From Callorhinus ursinus (Eukaryota > Chordata > Mammalia > Carnivora > Otariidae), in the NCBI RefSeq assembly GCF_003265705.1, contig NW_020313165.1, positions 1,821,404 to 1,885,403 of the forward strand: 64,000 nucleotides of DNA, in the 5' to 3' direction. The translations under genes and the position numbers were made by a program. Positions 46,045 to 57,835 of this stretch are shown in pieces. Below the pieces are notes generated by a model. The model was not told the origin of the DNA, ran no database searches, and saw only the letters and a program-made list of their open reading frames with translations. The stretch's first letter is position 1. Each line of letters opens with the position of its first letter.

Positions 46045-46420
46045 TATATTGCTTATTGTGTATCAAGTATTTTATTTTTATTTTTTTTAATTTAAAAAAT
46101 TTTTTTAAAGATTTTATTTGTTCATTTGAGACACAAAGACACAGAGAGAGAGGGAGCATGAGCAGGGGGAGAGGCAGAGGGAGAGGGAGAAAAAGGCTCC
46201 CCGCTGAGCCAGGAGCCCAATGTGGGGCTCAATCCTAGGACCCTGTTCATGACCTGAGCCGAAGGCAGACCTTTAACCACTGAGCCACCAGGCACCCCTC
46301 AAGTACTGTTTTAAACACAATATAGCATACCTCATTTCATTCTCCCAAAGACCTCATAAGATATGTCATTATAGCCCCAGTTCATAAATGAGAAAGTAAA
46401 GGCAAGGAGTCACAGGGATG
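46045..46420 (-). mobile_element. MIR SINE split by a Can-SINE
   Basis: 'cttattgtgtatcaagtatt' on the left continues after the Can-SINE as 'tcaagtactgttttaaacac', 'ctcatttcattctcccaaag', 'cagttcataaatgagaaagt'. The MIR is therefore older than the SINE at 46076-46298. Confidence 0.75.
46076..46298 (-). mobile_element. Can-SINE inserted in a MIR
   Basis: Head on minus starts GGGGTGCCTGGTGGCTCAGT; the tail is T/A-rich on plus. Flanking TCAAGTA at 46063-46069 and 46299-46305 is the likely core of the target duplication. Confidence 0.92.
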
Positions 46421-46789
46421 GTGAACGATGGAGCTTGGAATTAGAAGCAGTCTACCTTTGAAGTTTGCAAATTTGACTTCTATGCTGAACTGCCTGCAAA
46501 ATTTGGTAAATCCTCTTCCTTGTCTTGAGGATGATTATCTTCTTGCTAATAAATCAATTTTCATACATCAAGGAGACAATGTAAAAAAAGAGGAAATGGA
46601 TAAATCCTATATGTACCATAATGTTATTTAACATATTAATTAGTTGTATTATATTTGAAAGCATTATCAAATAAATGGAAAATTTTAAGTAATTAATATA
46701 TCCAATCTATGTAATCACACTATCTTCAAAAATGTTAAGTATCAAAATTTTATTCACTAAAAATCCTTGTGCTTTATTACCCAATGTGT
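46421..46789. other. no recognisable feature
   Basis: AT-rich. Confidence 0.4.
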
Positions 46790-46935
46790 ATTTTATTAAT
46801 AGCCAACTTGTGCCAAGCATTAGTAATATATAGAACAAGATAGACAAGAAACATGCACTCTTGCACTTACATTCTGGTTAGAAAGACAGAAAAGAGAAAC
46901 AACAGAGAAGTAATTAATCAAATTAAGTAATCAGA
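46790..46935. mobile_element. MIR/L3-like fragment
   Basis: 'acttgtgccaagcattagta', 'gaacaagatagacaagaaac' and 'acttacattctggttagaaa' resemble an ancient repeat reading 'gtgccaggcactgt...gaacaagacaga...cttacattctag'. Family and strand uncertain. Confidence 0.45.
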
Positions 46936-47274
46936 CATTATTACTATTATAGACAAAGAATGGGGTCCAAAATTGTATTATCACATTAAATAAATGCTTA
47001 TAAATTACACATATATGCACTGAACTGAAAGAATTCATAATAAAAATTTTAGCTTTTGCTTTTGGATTGTGGCATTGTGCTGGGTTTATTTCACCTTTAA
47101 ATTTTCCTTAATGTGGTTAATTAGGGAAAGACAAACACCCCAATTGAAAAATAGGCAAAGGAAATGAAAAGCTAGTTCACAAAAGAATAAATTTAAATTA
47201 CCAGTTAACAAGAATAAATATTACTTCTTCAGGGAAAATTGCACTCACCCTCTGATTAGGTTAAGTCACTAACC

Positions 47275-47492
47275 TATACATTTTCCTAACACTGTGCAAC
47301 ACTTAGTATTATTTGTAATTATAAAGCCATTTTTGTGCCATTTTTATTTTTGTTGTTGCTTTTGCCACCCTACATTTTAAGTTCCTGGAAAGCAGGAACT
47401 ATACCTGTTTGTTCCCTATTGTATCTTAAGTTTCTAGACAATAACAGGGACATAGTAGGCAATCTGCAAATATTTATTGAATCAATAAAGTA
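47275..47492 (+). mobile_element. L2 LINE 3' end
   Basis: 'aagttcctggaaagcaggaa', 'gttccctattgtatcttaag', 'gacatagtaggcaatctgca' and 'aatatttattgaatcaataa' are the L2 3' terminus in order. Confidence 0.8.
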
Positions 47493-47581
47493 TTAGCATG
47501 TAAATTAAGTTAATGAATTCAAGCTAATACAATATATCACATTTTATCATCAGTCAAGAAGAGTTAAAAATTACAATAATC

Positions 47582-47774
47582 GTGGGGCACCTTGGTGGGC
47601 TCAGTAGGTTAAGTGTCCGATCTTGATTTCTGCTCAGGTCATGGTCTCAGTGTTGTGAGATTGAGCTGTGTCTGGCTCCATGTTCACTGGGGAGTCTTGA
47701 GAGTCTCTCTCTGTCTCTCCCTGTCCCTCCCCCTGTTCTTCCTCTCTCTCTAAAATAAATAAATAAATATTTTT
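47582..47774 (+). mobile_element. Can-SINE, full length
   Basis: Head GTGGGGCACCTTGGTGGGCT, then CT-rich tract and (AAAT)n tail. Target duplication AAAAATTACAATAATC (47566-47581) and AAAAATTATAATAATC (47775-47790), one mismatch. Subtype with TTGATTTCTGCTCAGGTCAT. Confidence 0.93.
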
Positions 47775-48034
47775 AAAAATTATAATAATCAACATCGGTT
47801 TCTCATTGCTCACATGAGTACAAATTGATAAAATACTTCCTGAAGGAAAATTAGCAAAATGTTTCAAGGGCCTTCAAAAAAGTTCTCTTTCAATTCTGCA
47901 GTCTCCTCCATATGAAATCATGCCAAAGAAAACAAAAAATTTGTGCACAAATTTCATATATAAGACTTTAATAACAAAATGCTTATAATAGACATTTCTT
48001 TGTAAATTTGCATATGACATTTGTTCTTTTCTTC

Positions 48035-48427
48035 ATGGCCTTTATGGACTGATTTTCTCTCCTCAAAATTCATATGCTGAAGTCCTAATTCCCAGTAGAT
48101 CTTACAAAGTGACTATATTTGGAGATTGGTCCTTTAAAGAGATAATTTTAAGTGAGATCATTACAGTGAGGTCCTAATCCAATAGGATTGGTGCCTTTAT
48201 AGGAAGAAAAGAGACACTAGGGATGCATTCACAGAGAAAAGGCCATGTGGGGCCACAGCAAGACGATTGTCATTTGTGAGCCAAGGAGAGAGGCCTCAGA
48301 GAAACCACACCTGCCAGCACATTGATTTGGACTTCTAGCCTCTAGAACTGCAAGAAAATAAATTTGTATTTTTTAAGCCACCCTATCTATGATATTTTGC
48401 TATGACAACCCTAGCAAACTAATACAA
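48035..48427 (+). mobile_element. MaLR (MLT1/MST-type) solo LTR
   Basis: 'ttcatatgctgaagtcctaa', 'tcccagtagatcttacaaag', 'tagcctctagaactgcaaga', 'aaataaatttgtattttt' and 'caaccctagcaaactaatac' follow a MaLR LTR from 5' to 3', including its AATAAA-type signal at about 48358. No internal region on either side. Confidence 0.82.
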
Positions 48428-49816
48428 TGACTTTTAAGCAAATATATTTAATATGTTTATGAATTTGTTATTTTAGCATCATAGTAAAAATAAAGTCTAG
48501 TAGAGAAAATAAGAGCCAGTATAAGTCCTCTCAAAGAATTATGGGTACACCACCATGGGAATGCAGAGCTATGGGAATTCAGAGTGGGTAAGTCAGGGAG
48601 ACTGCACAGAGAAAAATTTAGGTGGGATCTTGAGGATTGGGTAGAATAAGGACCTACAACTGATGGGGATATAAACTAGGAGGTAGTGGGAATAATTTTT
48701 TAAATAGCAAGACCAAATGAGTAGATGTGCTATGGCCAGAAAGCATGGGGCACAGAGTGGAAACACTGAAATTTCAGATTGGCTGGAGCACAGGATGAGG
48801 GAAGAGGAAGAGAGACAAACTTTTGGGAAGGAAATCTGAGGACATGGTTTGGACTTGACCCAATGTAGACAAGACCAACAGAGAGAAATTATCTTTCCAT
48901 GATCAAATCTGATCTTCAGACATACACTTTGGTAGAGGATTCTAAGTTTGGAAGGGAGAAAGAGACTCAAGTTAAAATAACAAATTGATAGCTAATAAAA
49001 TATTTCAGCCCAAAAGTTAATGAGGAACTAAATTAGTGTTGTTGCAGATTGATAAGAGAGCGGCTAAGGGATAGAAGGGTAGCTCTTGGCCTATGATTGA
49101 TTGAGTACAGGCAGATAGAGAAAGTGAAGCCAGGAGGACTAGTCTGTGCTTTAGGGCTGGTTCACTTTTGTTTAAACAAATCCAAAACGTTTTCATGGAT
49201 TATGATCCAATTCTGGAGGTAGATTCAAAAGAAAAAATAGATCCCTTTCAGAAATCCCCAGAAACATTTCACACTTTTGATTACGATGTGTGAGGGCTGC
49301 AATAAGTCAATGATCCTACAGAAACAATTTTTAAAAATCTGGTTCCTTTTAAAAAATCATAGTCTTTAGCATCAAGAGATTGTCATAGACACCAATAAGT
49401 AATAGATAAAGGATGATGAGCTATTTTGGGAGGGTGTTTGCCAATATTGGACACAGACTCAGAAGTAGTCTGGCTCAAAGATCCTGTGCTTGGGGGGAAA
49501 GAAACCAACAGCACTTTTAGCGGTTGCTAGTGGCTGATGTGATTAATTTAAATTGAGGAGACTCACATATATATCCTGTTTACCCTGGAGGACATTTACT
49601 GAATGCCAGACTGCTATAGGACACTGAAAGTTTCTAAAAATCAGAGTAAAATCTCTGTCTCCCAGTACTTACACAAACAAATGAAGACCTACTTCAGGCA
49701 CACTGCTGGTTTCCTTCTCTGGACATTTAGAAGATCTTGAAACTATTTGGAGCATGAGACTTCAGAAATACAGAAAACACATCAGGAAGGCAGAATGAGA
49801 TGATCTGCTGTGTAGC
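48428..49816. other. no recognisable gene or repeat
   Basis: Open frame of 125 codons on minus (48593-48970) lacks any domain or family signature; judged chance. Nothing else supported. Confidence 0.45.
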
Positions 49817-50228
49817 TGCACCCCAGTAGACTCTAAGCCAAGGATGGGTGATGGCCCAGCGAGACCGAAGAAATGACCCAGAGGAAGCAAGCAGGACATA
49901 GGTTTACTGGGGGAAGATAGATACAGGGAGTCTAGGCGAGGCAGACTGGACAAACATCCTCTGCTGGAATCTACATGCTGCAAGCTTTTATAGTATAGCT
50001 ACTAGCCTAGCAACTATCTATAGCCTTTTCCTTCTGTTCTAGGAGATCAAGGCCTGCCATCCAGACATTCTTGGTTACATAGGAGATGCTCTGGGTTGGC
50101 TACCCCCAGAATCCCAGACCTTGAACGCTAAACAAATATTTTTCTACATATCCTGCTTGATGGGGATATAGAGGGAGGATGGGATCTGCAGCCATCTTGC
50201 ATGTACCATACAACGCAAACTTGTGGCA
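49817..50228 (-). mobile_element. putative ERV solo LTR with TATA box
   Basis: Read on minus it begins TGCCACAAGTTTGCG and ends GGGGTGCA, that is TG...CA. CTATACTATAAAAGC lies opposite about 49983-50000 (TATA box). About 100 nt downstream AGTAAACCTATGTCC resembles a weak polyadenylation signal, followed by TTCTTCGGTCTCGCTGGGCC, typical of the R/U5 end. No matching target duplication was found, so the exact ends are uncertain. No retroviral gene is nearby. Confidence 0.6.
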
Positions 50229-51105
50229 CTTAATTAATTTAGACCTTTTTCAAGGAAAGGGCTAGCCCACTTATCAACGTTGTACTTAACAATTCTGAAG
50301 CTATATAGGGAGAAACTCTGGACAGCTGGGTGATACCTCTGAAAGGAAGAGCTAGATCTCCTGTAAATTTTTAGGATGAGAAGAAAGAGATTGCTGGGCT
50401 CTCAAAGATATATGATGGTTATGTCCTAAAGGCAAATCAGAGATTAAATGTTGAAATTTTATCCCATCCCTGGTCCAGATTAATTATTTTAATAATAGAG
50501 GAAAGAAGGAAGCCAGTATAGTTTTGTTTTATGTGCATTATCTGGCATACAATGGAAAAAAAATCACTAGACGTAGGAAAGAGAAGAATATATAATCAAT
50601 AATTGAGAGAAAAAGCAGACAGATCTACAAATGATTCAGATATTGAAGTTGGTAGGAAATGTAAAATGACTATAATTATTATGTTAAAGAATGTAGGAAC
50701 AAGTTGAACAAATAGATGAACATATGGAAAATTTCATGAAACAAGTGGGATACATTAATACAAGGAATCAAAGAGGCAATTTAGAAACAGAAATGCCTAG
50801 GATATCTGATACTAGGAGCATGTGGGTAAGAACAGATCAAACAAAGGTAAAACATGGGGCTCAGTGAATTCAAAGATAGGTCATAGGAAAAAATATCCAC
50901 AATCAAGCAAAGAGAAGGAAACAATGATCAAAACAATGGAGAAATAAAGAAGTGTGGAACACTCTCAAATGAGCTAATAGGCATGCAACTGAGGTTCCGG
51001 GAAGAGACGAGAGGGAGTGAATGGCCAGAAACAATATTTGAAGAGATAATAATCAAGAGTTTTCCAAAGCTAATAAAAGAGGTTAACTCAAGAATCCAAA
51101 AAGTT

Positions 51106-51328
51106 GGGGTGCCTGGGTGGCTCAGTCGGTTAAGCAGCTGCCTTCAGCTCAGGTCATGATCCCAGGGTCCTGGGATCGAGCCCTGTATCGAGCTCCCTGC
51201 TCGGCGGGAAGCCTGCTTCTCCCTCTCCCTCTGCCTGCCTGCCACTCCCCCTGCTTATGCTCTCTCTCTCTCTCACTATCTCTGTCTCTCTGTCAGATAA
51301 AAATAAATAAAATCTTAAAAAAAAAAAA
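51106..51328 (+). mobile_element. Can-SINE, full length, inside the HAL1-like element
   Basis: GGGGTGCCTGGGTGGCTCAG head, GGGATCGAGCCCTGTATCGA, a long CT tract and an A tail. Flanks AGAATCCAAAAAGTT (51091-51105) and AGAATTCAAAATGTT (51329-51343), two mismatches. A 155-codon open frame across it is a SINE read-through without meaning. Confidence 0.94.
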
Positions 51329-51532
51329 AGAATTCAAAATGTTCAGCAAAACCCATGAAAACTACACATGGTCATGTGATACTAAATTACTAAGAAGACA
51401 AAAAAAAAATCTTAAAACAGTCAAAGGAAATAAAAGATGTCATACCTTCAAAGGGACAACAATAAAAGTGATGATTAACTTCTCAAAAGAAAAAAAGGAA
51501 GTGAAACTTAAAGCCAAAGGAATGTCATCTGC

Positions 51533-51660
51533 TGTTAGTCTGCTAGGGCCACCATCGCAAAACACCGTAGACCAGGCGGCTTAAAAAACAGAATTTATTT
51601 TCTCACAGTTCTGGAGGCTGGAAGTCCAAATCAAAGTGTCAGGAAGTTTGGTTTCAGGAA
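51533..51660 (-). mobile_element. MaLR-type LTR fragment, antisense
   Basis: 'gttagtctgctagggccacc', 'aggcggcttaaaaaacagaa', 'ttctcacagttctggaggct' and 'ggaagtccaaatcaaagtgt' match the reverse complement of a MaLR LTR 3' part, as at 32343. Confidence 0.75.
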
Positions 51661-52300
51661 ACTAAAAGAAATAAAACTAATGGGCCAAAAGAAATTGATA
51701 AACTCAATTGTACAGTAATTATGTTAAATATGAATGAACTAAATAACTTCAAATGAAATACTAAGATTGCCATAATGAATTGCACAAAAACTATGCTATA
51801 AGGGATACTCTTAGATGATAGCTAGCTAGCTAGAAAATAGGTATAGGCAGATAAAACTTAAAAATTGAAAGTTAAAGAATAAAAAAGTTACTAGGCAAAC
51901 ATGACCTGAATGGAAGATAGTATAACTAGACTAGTGTCACACAAAGGAGACAGTAAAGGAAAAGCATTACTAGAGATAAAGAGGAATATTCTGTAATGAT
52001 GGCCATCAATCTCACATGAAGATATAATAATTCTAAATTTGTATACATTCAAAATATAAGTTCAAAATACATAAATCAACTGTCAACATAATAAAGAGGG
52101 AAAACATAGCAATCTACTGCCATAAAGGAAATATTGGCATGCTTTTCTCCATAAGTGATAGAATAAGCTGACATACATCCATCACAACATAGAATATCTG
52201 AACAGTGTAACTATCAAACTTGACCTGAGTTATATACAAGTGATCAAATCTGGAAACACATAATATTGGGGGGGGAGGAGAGGGATAAGGTGGACTTTTT

Positions 52301-53555
52301 ACATGTTGGTAAAATATATTACCTGTTATATTTCCTAATCTGGAGGCTTGTTACACGGATGCTCTGAACTTCATGTATGCATATTTTAATTCAGCATAAG
52401 GAAAAAATTCACAAGGACTTGCGTGTGTGACCTACTTTTTAAAATATTCATAGCCGATTTTCTGCAGGAGACCAAAATCTCTCTGGTACATGTTCGGTGC
52501 CTTTTCCTTTATTTAATAATTCCTTTATTTAACTCTCCAAAGGAACTTAATGCCTGCATAATTATCTGTAATTTACAGTGATTCCTCATCTCGCTGGTGG
52601 TAGAATTCCATTATTCATACATTATACCACTTTCTCATCAAAATGTCCTTTTTAAATAACCTATTCCCTCACACTTAAGTGAAAAAGGAGGGCTAGAAAA
52701 AGAAGCCAATATCTTATAAAACAGTCACATATCTTGTTTAATCACAGAAAAAAGATAAAAAAAAACCAACAATAGGATTTGAGAGAGGTACATAATTCAA
52801 TTTTTATGTAAGAAAACAGTCAGAAGACTCAGTGAGGTTACAAAGGCAGTACTCAAACCCAAATCTTCACTACAAAGTTTATATTCTTTTCACTTTACTT
52901 TTTTATATATAATTAAGTAATTGTGCTTCTGAATTAATGATCAATAATGGCTTAATAGATATTAATATCTGAGTAGATGTTGAATAAAGTTTCCATTTCA
53001 AACAGAATTTTTGGTAATAGACTGTAGAAATAAATGACATGATAATTACAGGAACTGATATAAGTAAGACCCACGGGTGAGATTTTAAATCAAGAAATCC
53101 CTTCTGCATCCTTTGATTGTTACTTCCAGATATTTGGGAATTCCACTCAACCATATTAAAAGTTAGCCTGGTCTCATATGAATGTGTGCTATGCATTGCC
53201 TTTGAAGCCTAATCTTTGGCTTGGTTTTGGGCTTCAAATTTATTTAAAAAAATAATACCATAGCTTCTTCATAGATTAAGTTCATACAATTTTATAGAGT
53301 CATTTTAAATGACAATCAAGAGCTACTTATAAATAAACCACTGAGTTATTAACACATAATACAATTTGCTACTCATAAATTTGGGATGTTATTAAAGATT
53401 CATGCAAATTATAATTCTGTATTCTACCAGGAAATCTGGCTTTTAAAAATGCAAGATAATTTTGCAAGGCTCCTATAGATAAGTAGGATTTCCACATTTT
53501 TCTGTAGGAATTTTATTACCTGTTCATCATCAGAGTTCGAGTTTGTGCTGTTCTT
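52301..53555. other. no recognisable gene or repeat
   Basis: AT-rich; G-run at 52266-52275 just before it. No supported feature. Confidence 0.45.
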
Positions 53556-53559
53556 GATA

Positions 53560-53715
53560 TTAGTTAAATATATAATTTATATATTTATATATATCAAACA
53601 TACATATTATATATCAAACATACATATTATATATTATATATCAAACATACATATTATATATTTATATATATCAAACATACATGCATACATTTATATATTT
53701 ATATATATCAAACTA
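53560..53715. repeat. AT-rich minisatellite with a TCAAACATACAT core
   Basis: TCAAACATACAT recurs at 53594, 53614, 53641 and 53671, with a partial TCAAACTAA at 53708, separated by TATATA/TTTATATA spacers. Start-to-start distances are 20, 27, 30 and 37 bp. Confidence 0.93.
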
Positions 53716-54772
53716 ACCTGTTGTGGCTATTTTGGTTAACCATATACATGGACAAAGCTACTATTTTAAAAAATAATACGTAGTCACTAGAACATAATGC
53801 AGAGACATTTCATTATTGATGGATTGCCAGTGAATTTATTTTATTTAATCTATTGCAATATATTATCAAAGTAATGGTAACAACTGTAAGGACAAATACA
53901 AATTAAAACTAAGAGGCTTAATTCTTCTTGTTGAAACAAAGAGATTTCTCTTCCCTTCTTTTTCTTAGAGCATTTACTTTAGAAAATGTGTAATTATAAG
54001 TGGGTTCTCCCTCTTTGAAATGTATATACATTCTTTTGAAAACAAGACAGGCTTTTGCCAGCTTTATTCCCCAAGATTGTTCTTCTGAAGGACCTGGGAG
54101 CCATTATTACATTACACTTTGAAAGGTAAATGCCAAGGAAGATAGTATACCTTTCTTCCAATTTCTGTGGAACCATAGGAGTCTAACTCTGGTGAATGAA
54201 TGACTTGCTCCACAGTGCAAAACTACTTTCTGTCATGAAGATATGAAAAGTTTGTGTTTCCTTTCAAGCCAGTCAGCTAACACAGATAGTTACTCTGATT
54301 ACCAGGTGAATTTTGGATGACCATGAGTGACAAAAGGCGCTGAGGTCTAGTTATTGTTTATCTTAGAACATCTATGCAATGGGTTGTATCTACTTGGCTA
54401 TATAGAAGGGTGAGAGTCTTTGCAATCTCTTAGTGAATTTCCCATGAGATGCTCACTCAATAATAAAATTGTTCTCTTTCTCTACTACCCTTGTGGAGAG
54501 GTTTTCTGGGTTGGAAGAAGATTTTAATTATAGTTTCCCAATTCAACTCTCTAGGTTATTTTTAAATTTATAGGGTTTGGCAATAACTGGTGGGGCAGAT
54601 GGGATGCAAGTTCTTTTCCCCTACCTATGTTGGGTCAGTCACTTTGAGACCTGAGGTGCCTTCAATCCTTTCCTTGTCAGTGTATCTGTGGATTTCTCCT
54701 TTCTATCTTTGCAGATATCCTCTTCTTTTCAACATTACCTACAGAATATTTGCAATAGCTGAGAGTTCTGCT
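53716..54772. other. no recognisable gene or repeat
   Basis: Unique-looking AT-rich sequence. Confidence 0.45.
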
Positions 54773-54791
54773 AAAAATACTGTCAAGAGTA

Positions 54792-54903
54792 CGGGTGCCT
54801 GGCTGGCTCCATTGGGAGAGCATGAGACTCTTGATCTCGGGGTTGCAAGATCAAGCCTCACATTGGGTGTAGAGATTACTTAAAATCTTAAATAAGATAA
54901 AAT
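54792..54903 (+). mobile_element. short tRNA-type carnivore SINE
   Basis: GGGTGCCTGGCTGGCTCCAT, GACTCTTGATCTCGGGGTTG, TTGGGTGTAGAGATTACTTA and an A-rich tail, the same type as 23657-23770. Target duplication AAAAATACTGTCAAGAGTA (54773-54791) and AAAAATACTATCAAGAATA (54904-54922), two mismatches. Confidence 0.93.
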
Positions 54904-54922
54904 AAAAATACTATCAAGAATA

Positions 54923-56587
54923 ATAAAAAGTTTTTTCAATCTACTATGTTCTGCTTAGTTATGACAGTCGGTGCTTTTCTTTTGGAATTTAAGTTATTGA
55001 ACAAAACTCATACAAATATGGAGTGCTTTCATTGCAATCTGTAATTTATACATAAGTGTTCAGTTTTAACATTTTCTAAAAATTTGTAGAGAGGTTCATT
55101 TTGTTCATGGGCAGATAAGGGGGCATTTGCTTTAAAAGCCATTTCAAATGATTTAATGAAAGTCAAATGAAAAATAGGTTTAAATATTCAATTTTTTGTT
55201 ACTGCTTAACAAACCCCTCAGTAATGTATCTTTTTTAAAAATGAGTTCTGTGACCATTATGTGCCACTATCATTATTGTTGTAGTAGACTGAGTCTGTTT
55301 CAAGTTAAACCATGAATATTTTAATGCAAAGTTCTCTCTTGACTCATTTGACCAATACGATTGGCATTTTTAGCAAAGCTACTTTACTTCTAATATATTT
55401 CTTATCTTCCTCAATTAAGAAGGTGTTCTTCCTCCTCTATGGTGTCCTTGAGTTGATTTTTTTTAAAGTAGTTTTCATTCAGAATACAGCATCATTCTTC
55501 ATCTAACTCAATTAGTCCGATGAGGTCTTATCTTACGTCAGGTATGACCTCAGACACTGAGGGAAGAGTGTGACATAAAACAGAAAAAATCTACTGGGGG
55601 AAAAATCAGGCTGTTTGCAGCAAATTCTTACTATTCTAGAGAAAAGCCTCCGGCAGTGAACTCTTGTGGCAAAGGAGGTACTAAGGGGACCAAGTACCCT
55701 TAGTACTTTTTAGTACCTTTAGTACCTTTTAATTCCCAATTTAACTCCCTTTTTGACAAAAGACTTTAATTCTACTTGGGAACTCAACCCTACAGGAGAT
55801 GCTTGTGAACCTAGAGGTGAAAGGCATTGTGCCTGGTTTTTATTACATTCATCCACTCCACCCATCTTCCACAAGTATTAAAAGCAATGTGGGTGCTTTG
55901 CCTGAAGAGGAGAAAGAATCCAAGACTTCCTCAGTACATTCTAACTTATTAGAAAGAACCAGGTATCCCAATAGAGTGGAAATGTGTGTGCATGTGTGGC
56001 ATTACCTATGTGAGAGTGTATAGATAAAGTTCCAGAAAGTAGGGCAGCACAGAATAGTGCATTTGTTCTATAAAAGAATAATAATTTTTTTCTAAAATAT
56101 GTTATGTTAATATGTAACACTAAAATTATTATTTTCAAGTAAAAGAATTAAAAACATATTTTTCCAGTTTTAATTTCTAATATGGTAAATATCAACAGAC
56201 ATATACCATAGAACAAAAGTTCTTTGAGATCCTCAATAATTTTTAAGGGTGCAGAGGGGTCCCAAAACTACCAGGTTTGAGAATTCCATTTTTAAATGTG
56301 TTCTTTGTCTGCATCTGGGGATAAGAGGCTACAATTAATTAAATGAGTCAGTAACAAGAAGCTATAATCTCTGGGTAATTTTGGAGCTAAGGCATCTGTT
56401 CTTGGACCGAGCTAGCATCACTAACCCTGGCATCCCCGTGGATACTGGCAGCAGCAACAGGAGTGAAAATCACAGCAAATGGGGATGGGCAGAGAGACCC
56501 CAGAACTAACACATTTACAAAAGTACCTGTGAACTCACCGGAATCATTATAAGTATGAAGAATTCTATGTCACGGAACTCCTTCGAT
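54923..56587. other. AT-rich sequence with one perfect inverted repeat
   Basis: GTACTAAGGG (55678-55687) and CCCTTAGTAC (55697-55706) form a 10-bp stem with a 9-nt spacer, followed by 'tagtacctttagtacc' direct repeats. No gene recognised. Confidence 0.5.
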
Positions 56588-56599
56588 AAAGAGGGAAGT

Positions 56600-56828
56600 G
56601 GGGGCACCTGGGTGGCTCAGTCGGTTGAATGTCTGACTCTTGATTTCAGCTGGGGTCATGGTCTCAGGATGGTGAGATCAAGCCCCACATCAGGCTCTGC
56701 ATTCAGCCCTGGGTCAGCTTGGGATTCTCTCTCTCCCTTTCCCTCTGTCCCCTCCCCCCTGCTCGTGCGAGTGTGCTCTCTCTCTCTTTCTAAAATGGAT
56801 AGATGAGATGTTTAAAAAATAAATAAAT
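56600..56828 (+). mobile_element. Can-SINE, full length
   Basis: GGGGGCACCTGGGTGGCTCA head, middle of the TTGATTTCAGCTGGGGTCAT subtype, CT-rich tract and (AAAT)n tail. Target duplication AAAGAGGGAAGT (56588-56599) and AAAGATGGAAGT (56829-56840), one mismatch. Confidence 0.93.
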
Positions 56829-56934
56829 AAAGATGGAAGTACACACTGAAGCCGAGCCCCATAGGGTTAATGAGGATGAAACTAGCAGGGAATTTAAAGT
56901 TTTTTTTGGGCTTGTTTGTTTGTTTGTTTGTTTT

Positions 56935-57480
56935 CAGAGAACTGTTTCCCCCTCATCAGCTATTGTGTCTTTTCAAACCCACTAACATATATAATCCCTG
57001 CAGAAGCTTGGACTCAAGGCCAACTGATATGGTTCCAGCCTATGAACAAGCAAGGCCCTGCATTCTTTTCCTGAGATAATGAGCCCAAGGCCCCATCCAG
57101 TTTCTATCAGCTCTTGGAGCATGCCAGAGCCCCTTCTCCTTGTCCTAAAATAACCTCCTGATGTCAGAGGCTGAATTTTGCCTTGTTCTAATATTAAGTC
57201 TCCAGCCCATAGTGAACATGGGGTGTATATTACCTGTCTGTTTGCTCAATGCACATGTTCCATCTTTCCTCAAATGTTTCCCCACCCTTTTCATCAATAT
57301 GTGTGCAATCTCAACCTCATGATAATTAAGAAAGAAAACTTGTTCTCTCCCCCTCTGGGGGGCGGGTTTGAGGCTTGCCCTCCCATCTTCTTGTTTGCCT
57401 GTCTCTTGACTAAGCCTTTTCCTTGCTGTATACCTGATGTCTCAGTAATTGGTTTTGCTGCTTGGGTTTGGTTACAACAT
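56935..57480 (+). mobile_element. possible LTR of an endogenous retrovirus
   Basis: Moderate-GC block ending 'gaggcttgccctcccatctt', 'cttgtttgcctgtctcttga', 'ctgatgtctcagtaattggt', which reads like the 3' part of an ERV-type LTR. A (TTTG)n run lies just before it (56915-56933). No coding region; the 140-codon open frame overlapping its end (57178-57600) has no known family. Ends uncertain. Confidence 0.35.
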
Positions 57481-57835
57481 CACCAGGATAGTATTGTTAA
57501 CATACCAGCAATTACTTTTTTTGTTGTTCATTATTATTTCAAATGTGTTGCTTATACCCAGACATGTACACATACAGAGAATGTTGAAGATGTTGCTTAG
57601 TCGTTTCACTAATGTCTGCAAAACGAGAGGAATGATTGTACCCATTGCACAGGAATGTCCTAAAAGTTCCTTAAGATAATGCAAGGAAAGTTGATGAGGA
57701 TGATAGCAGGTACTATGTGAAAATCTTAACAATGGTTATAATTGGATGGATTGTGGGCAATTGTTATTTTTTAAAATAGTTTTCTAAAATTTCTACAGAA
57801 CATGTTGACTTTTGTTTTAATTCAATTTAAATGAA

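Larger units (their letters stand above)
50560..52300 (+). mobile_element. HAL1/L1M-like element, broken by a SINE and a MaLR fragment
   Basis: Sense-order remnants: ORF1-like 'acaatatttgaagagataat' and 'tcaagagttttccaaagc' (51031-51080); after the SINE 'accttcaaagggacaacaat' and 'gattaacttctcaaaagaaa' (51445-51490); then ORF2 endonuclease-like 'atgaatgaactaaataac' and 'tcacatgaagatataataat' (51730-52030). Ancient; many stops. The left edge is approximate. Confidence 0.6.

Noticed and set aside
48593..48970. 125-codon open frame on minus
   Set aside because: No recognisable domain or start context; region is otherwise unassigned DNA.
51117..51584. 155-codon open frame
   Set aside because: Runs through a Can-SINE; the same MAQSVKQLPSAQVMIPGSWD-like start appears in other SINE copies (60811-60993, 61005-61187, 58589-58795).
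53594..53715. CRISPR-like regularly spaced repeats
   Set aside because: Vertebrate DNA; spacing is irregular, spacers are TA-rich repeats and no cas gene exists.
57178..57600. 140-codon open frame
   Set aside because: Overlaps a possible LTR end and unassigned DNA; no domain, no conserved motif, Cys/His-rich by chance.
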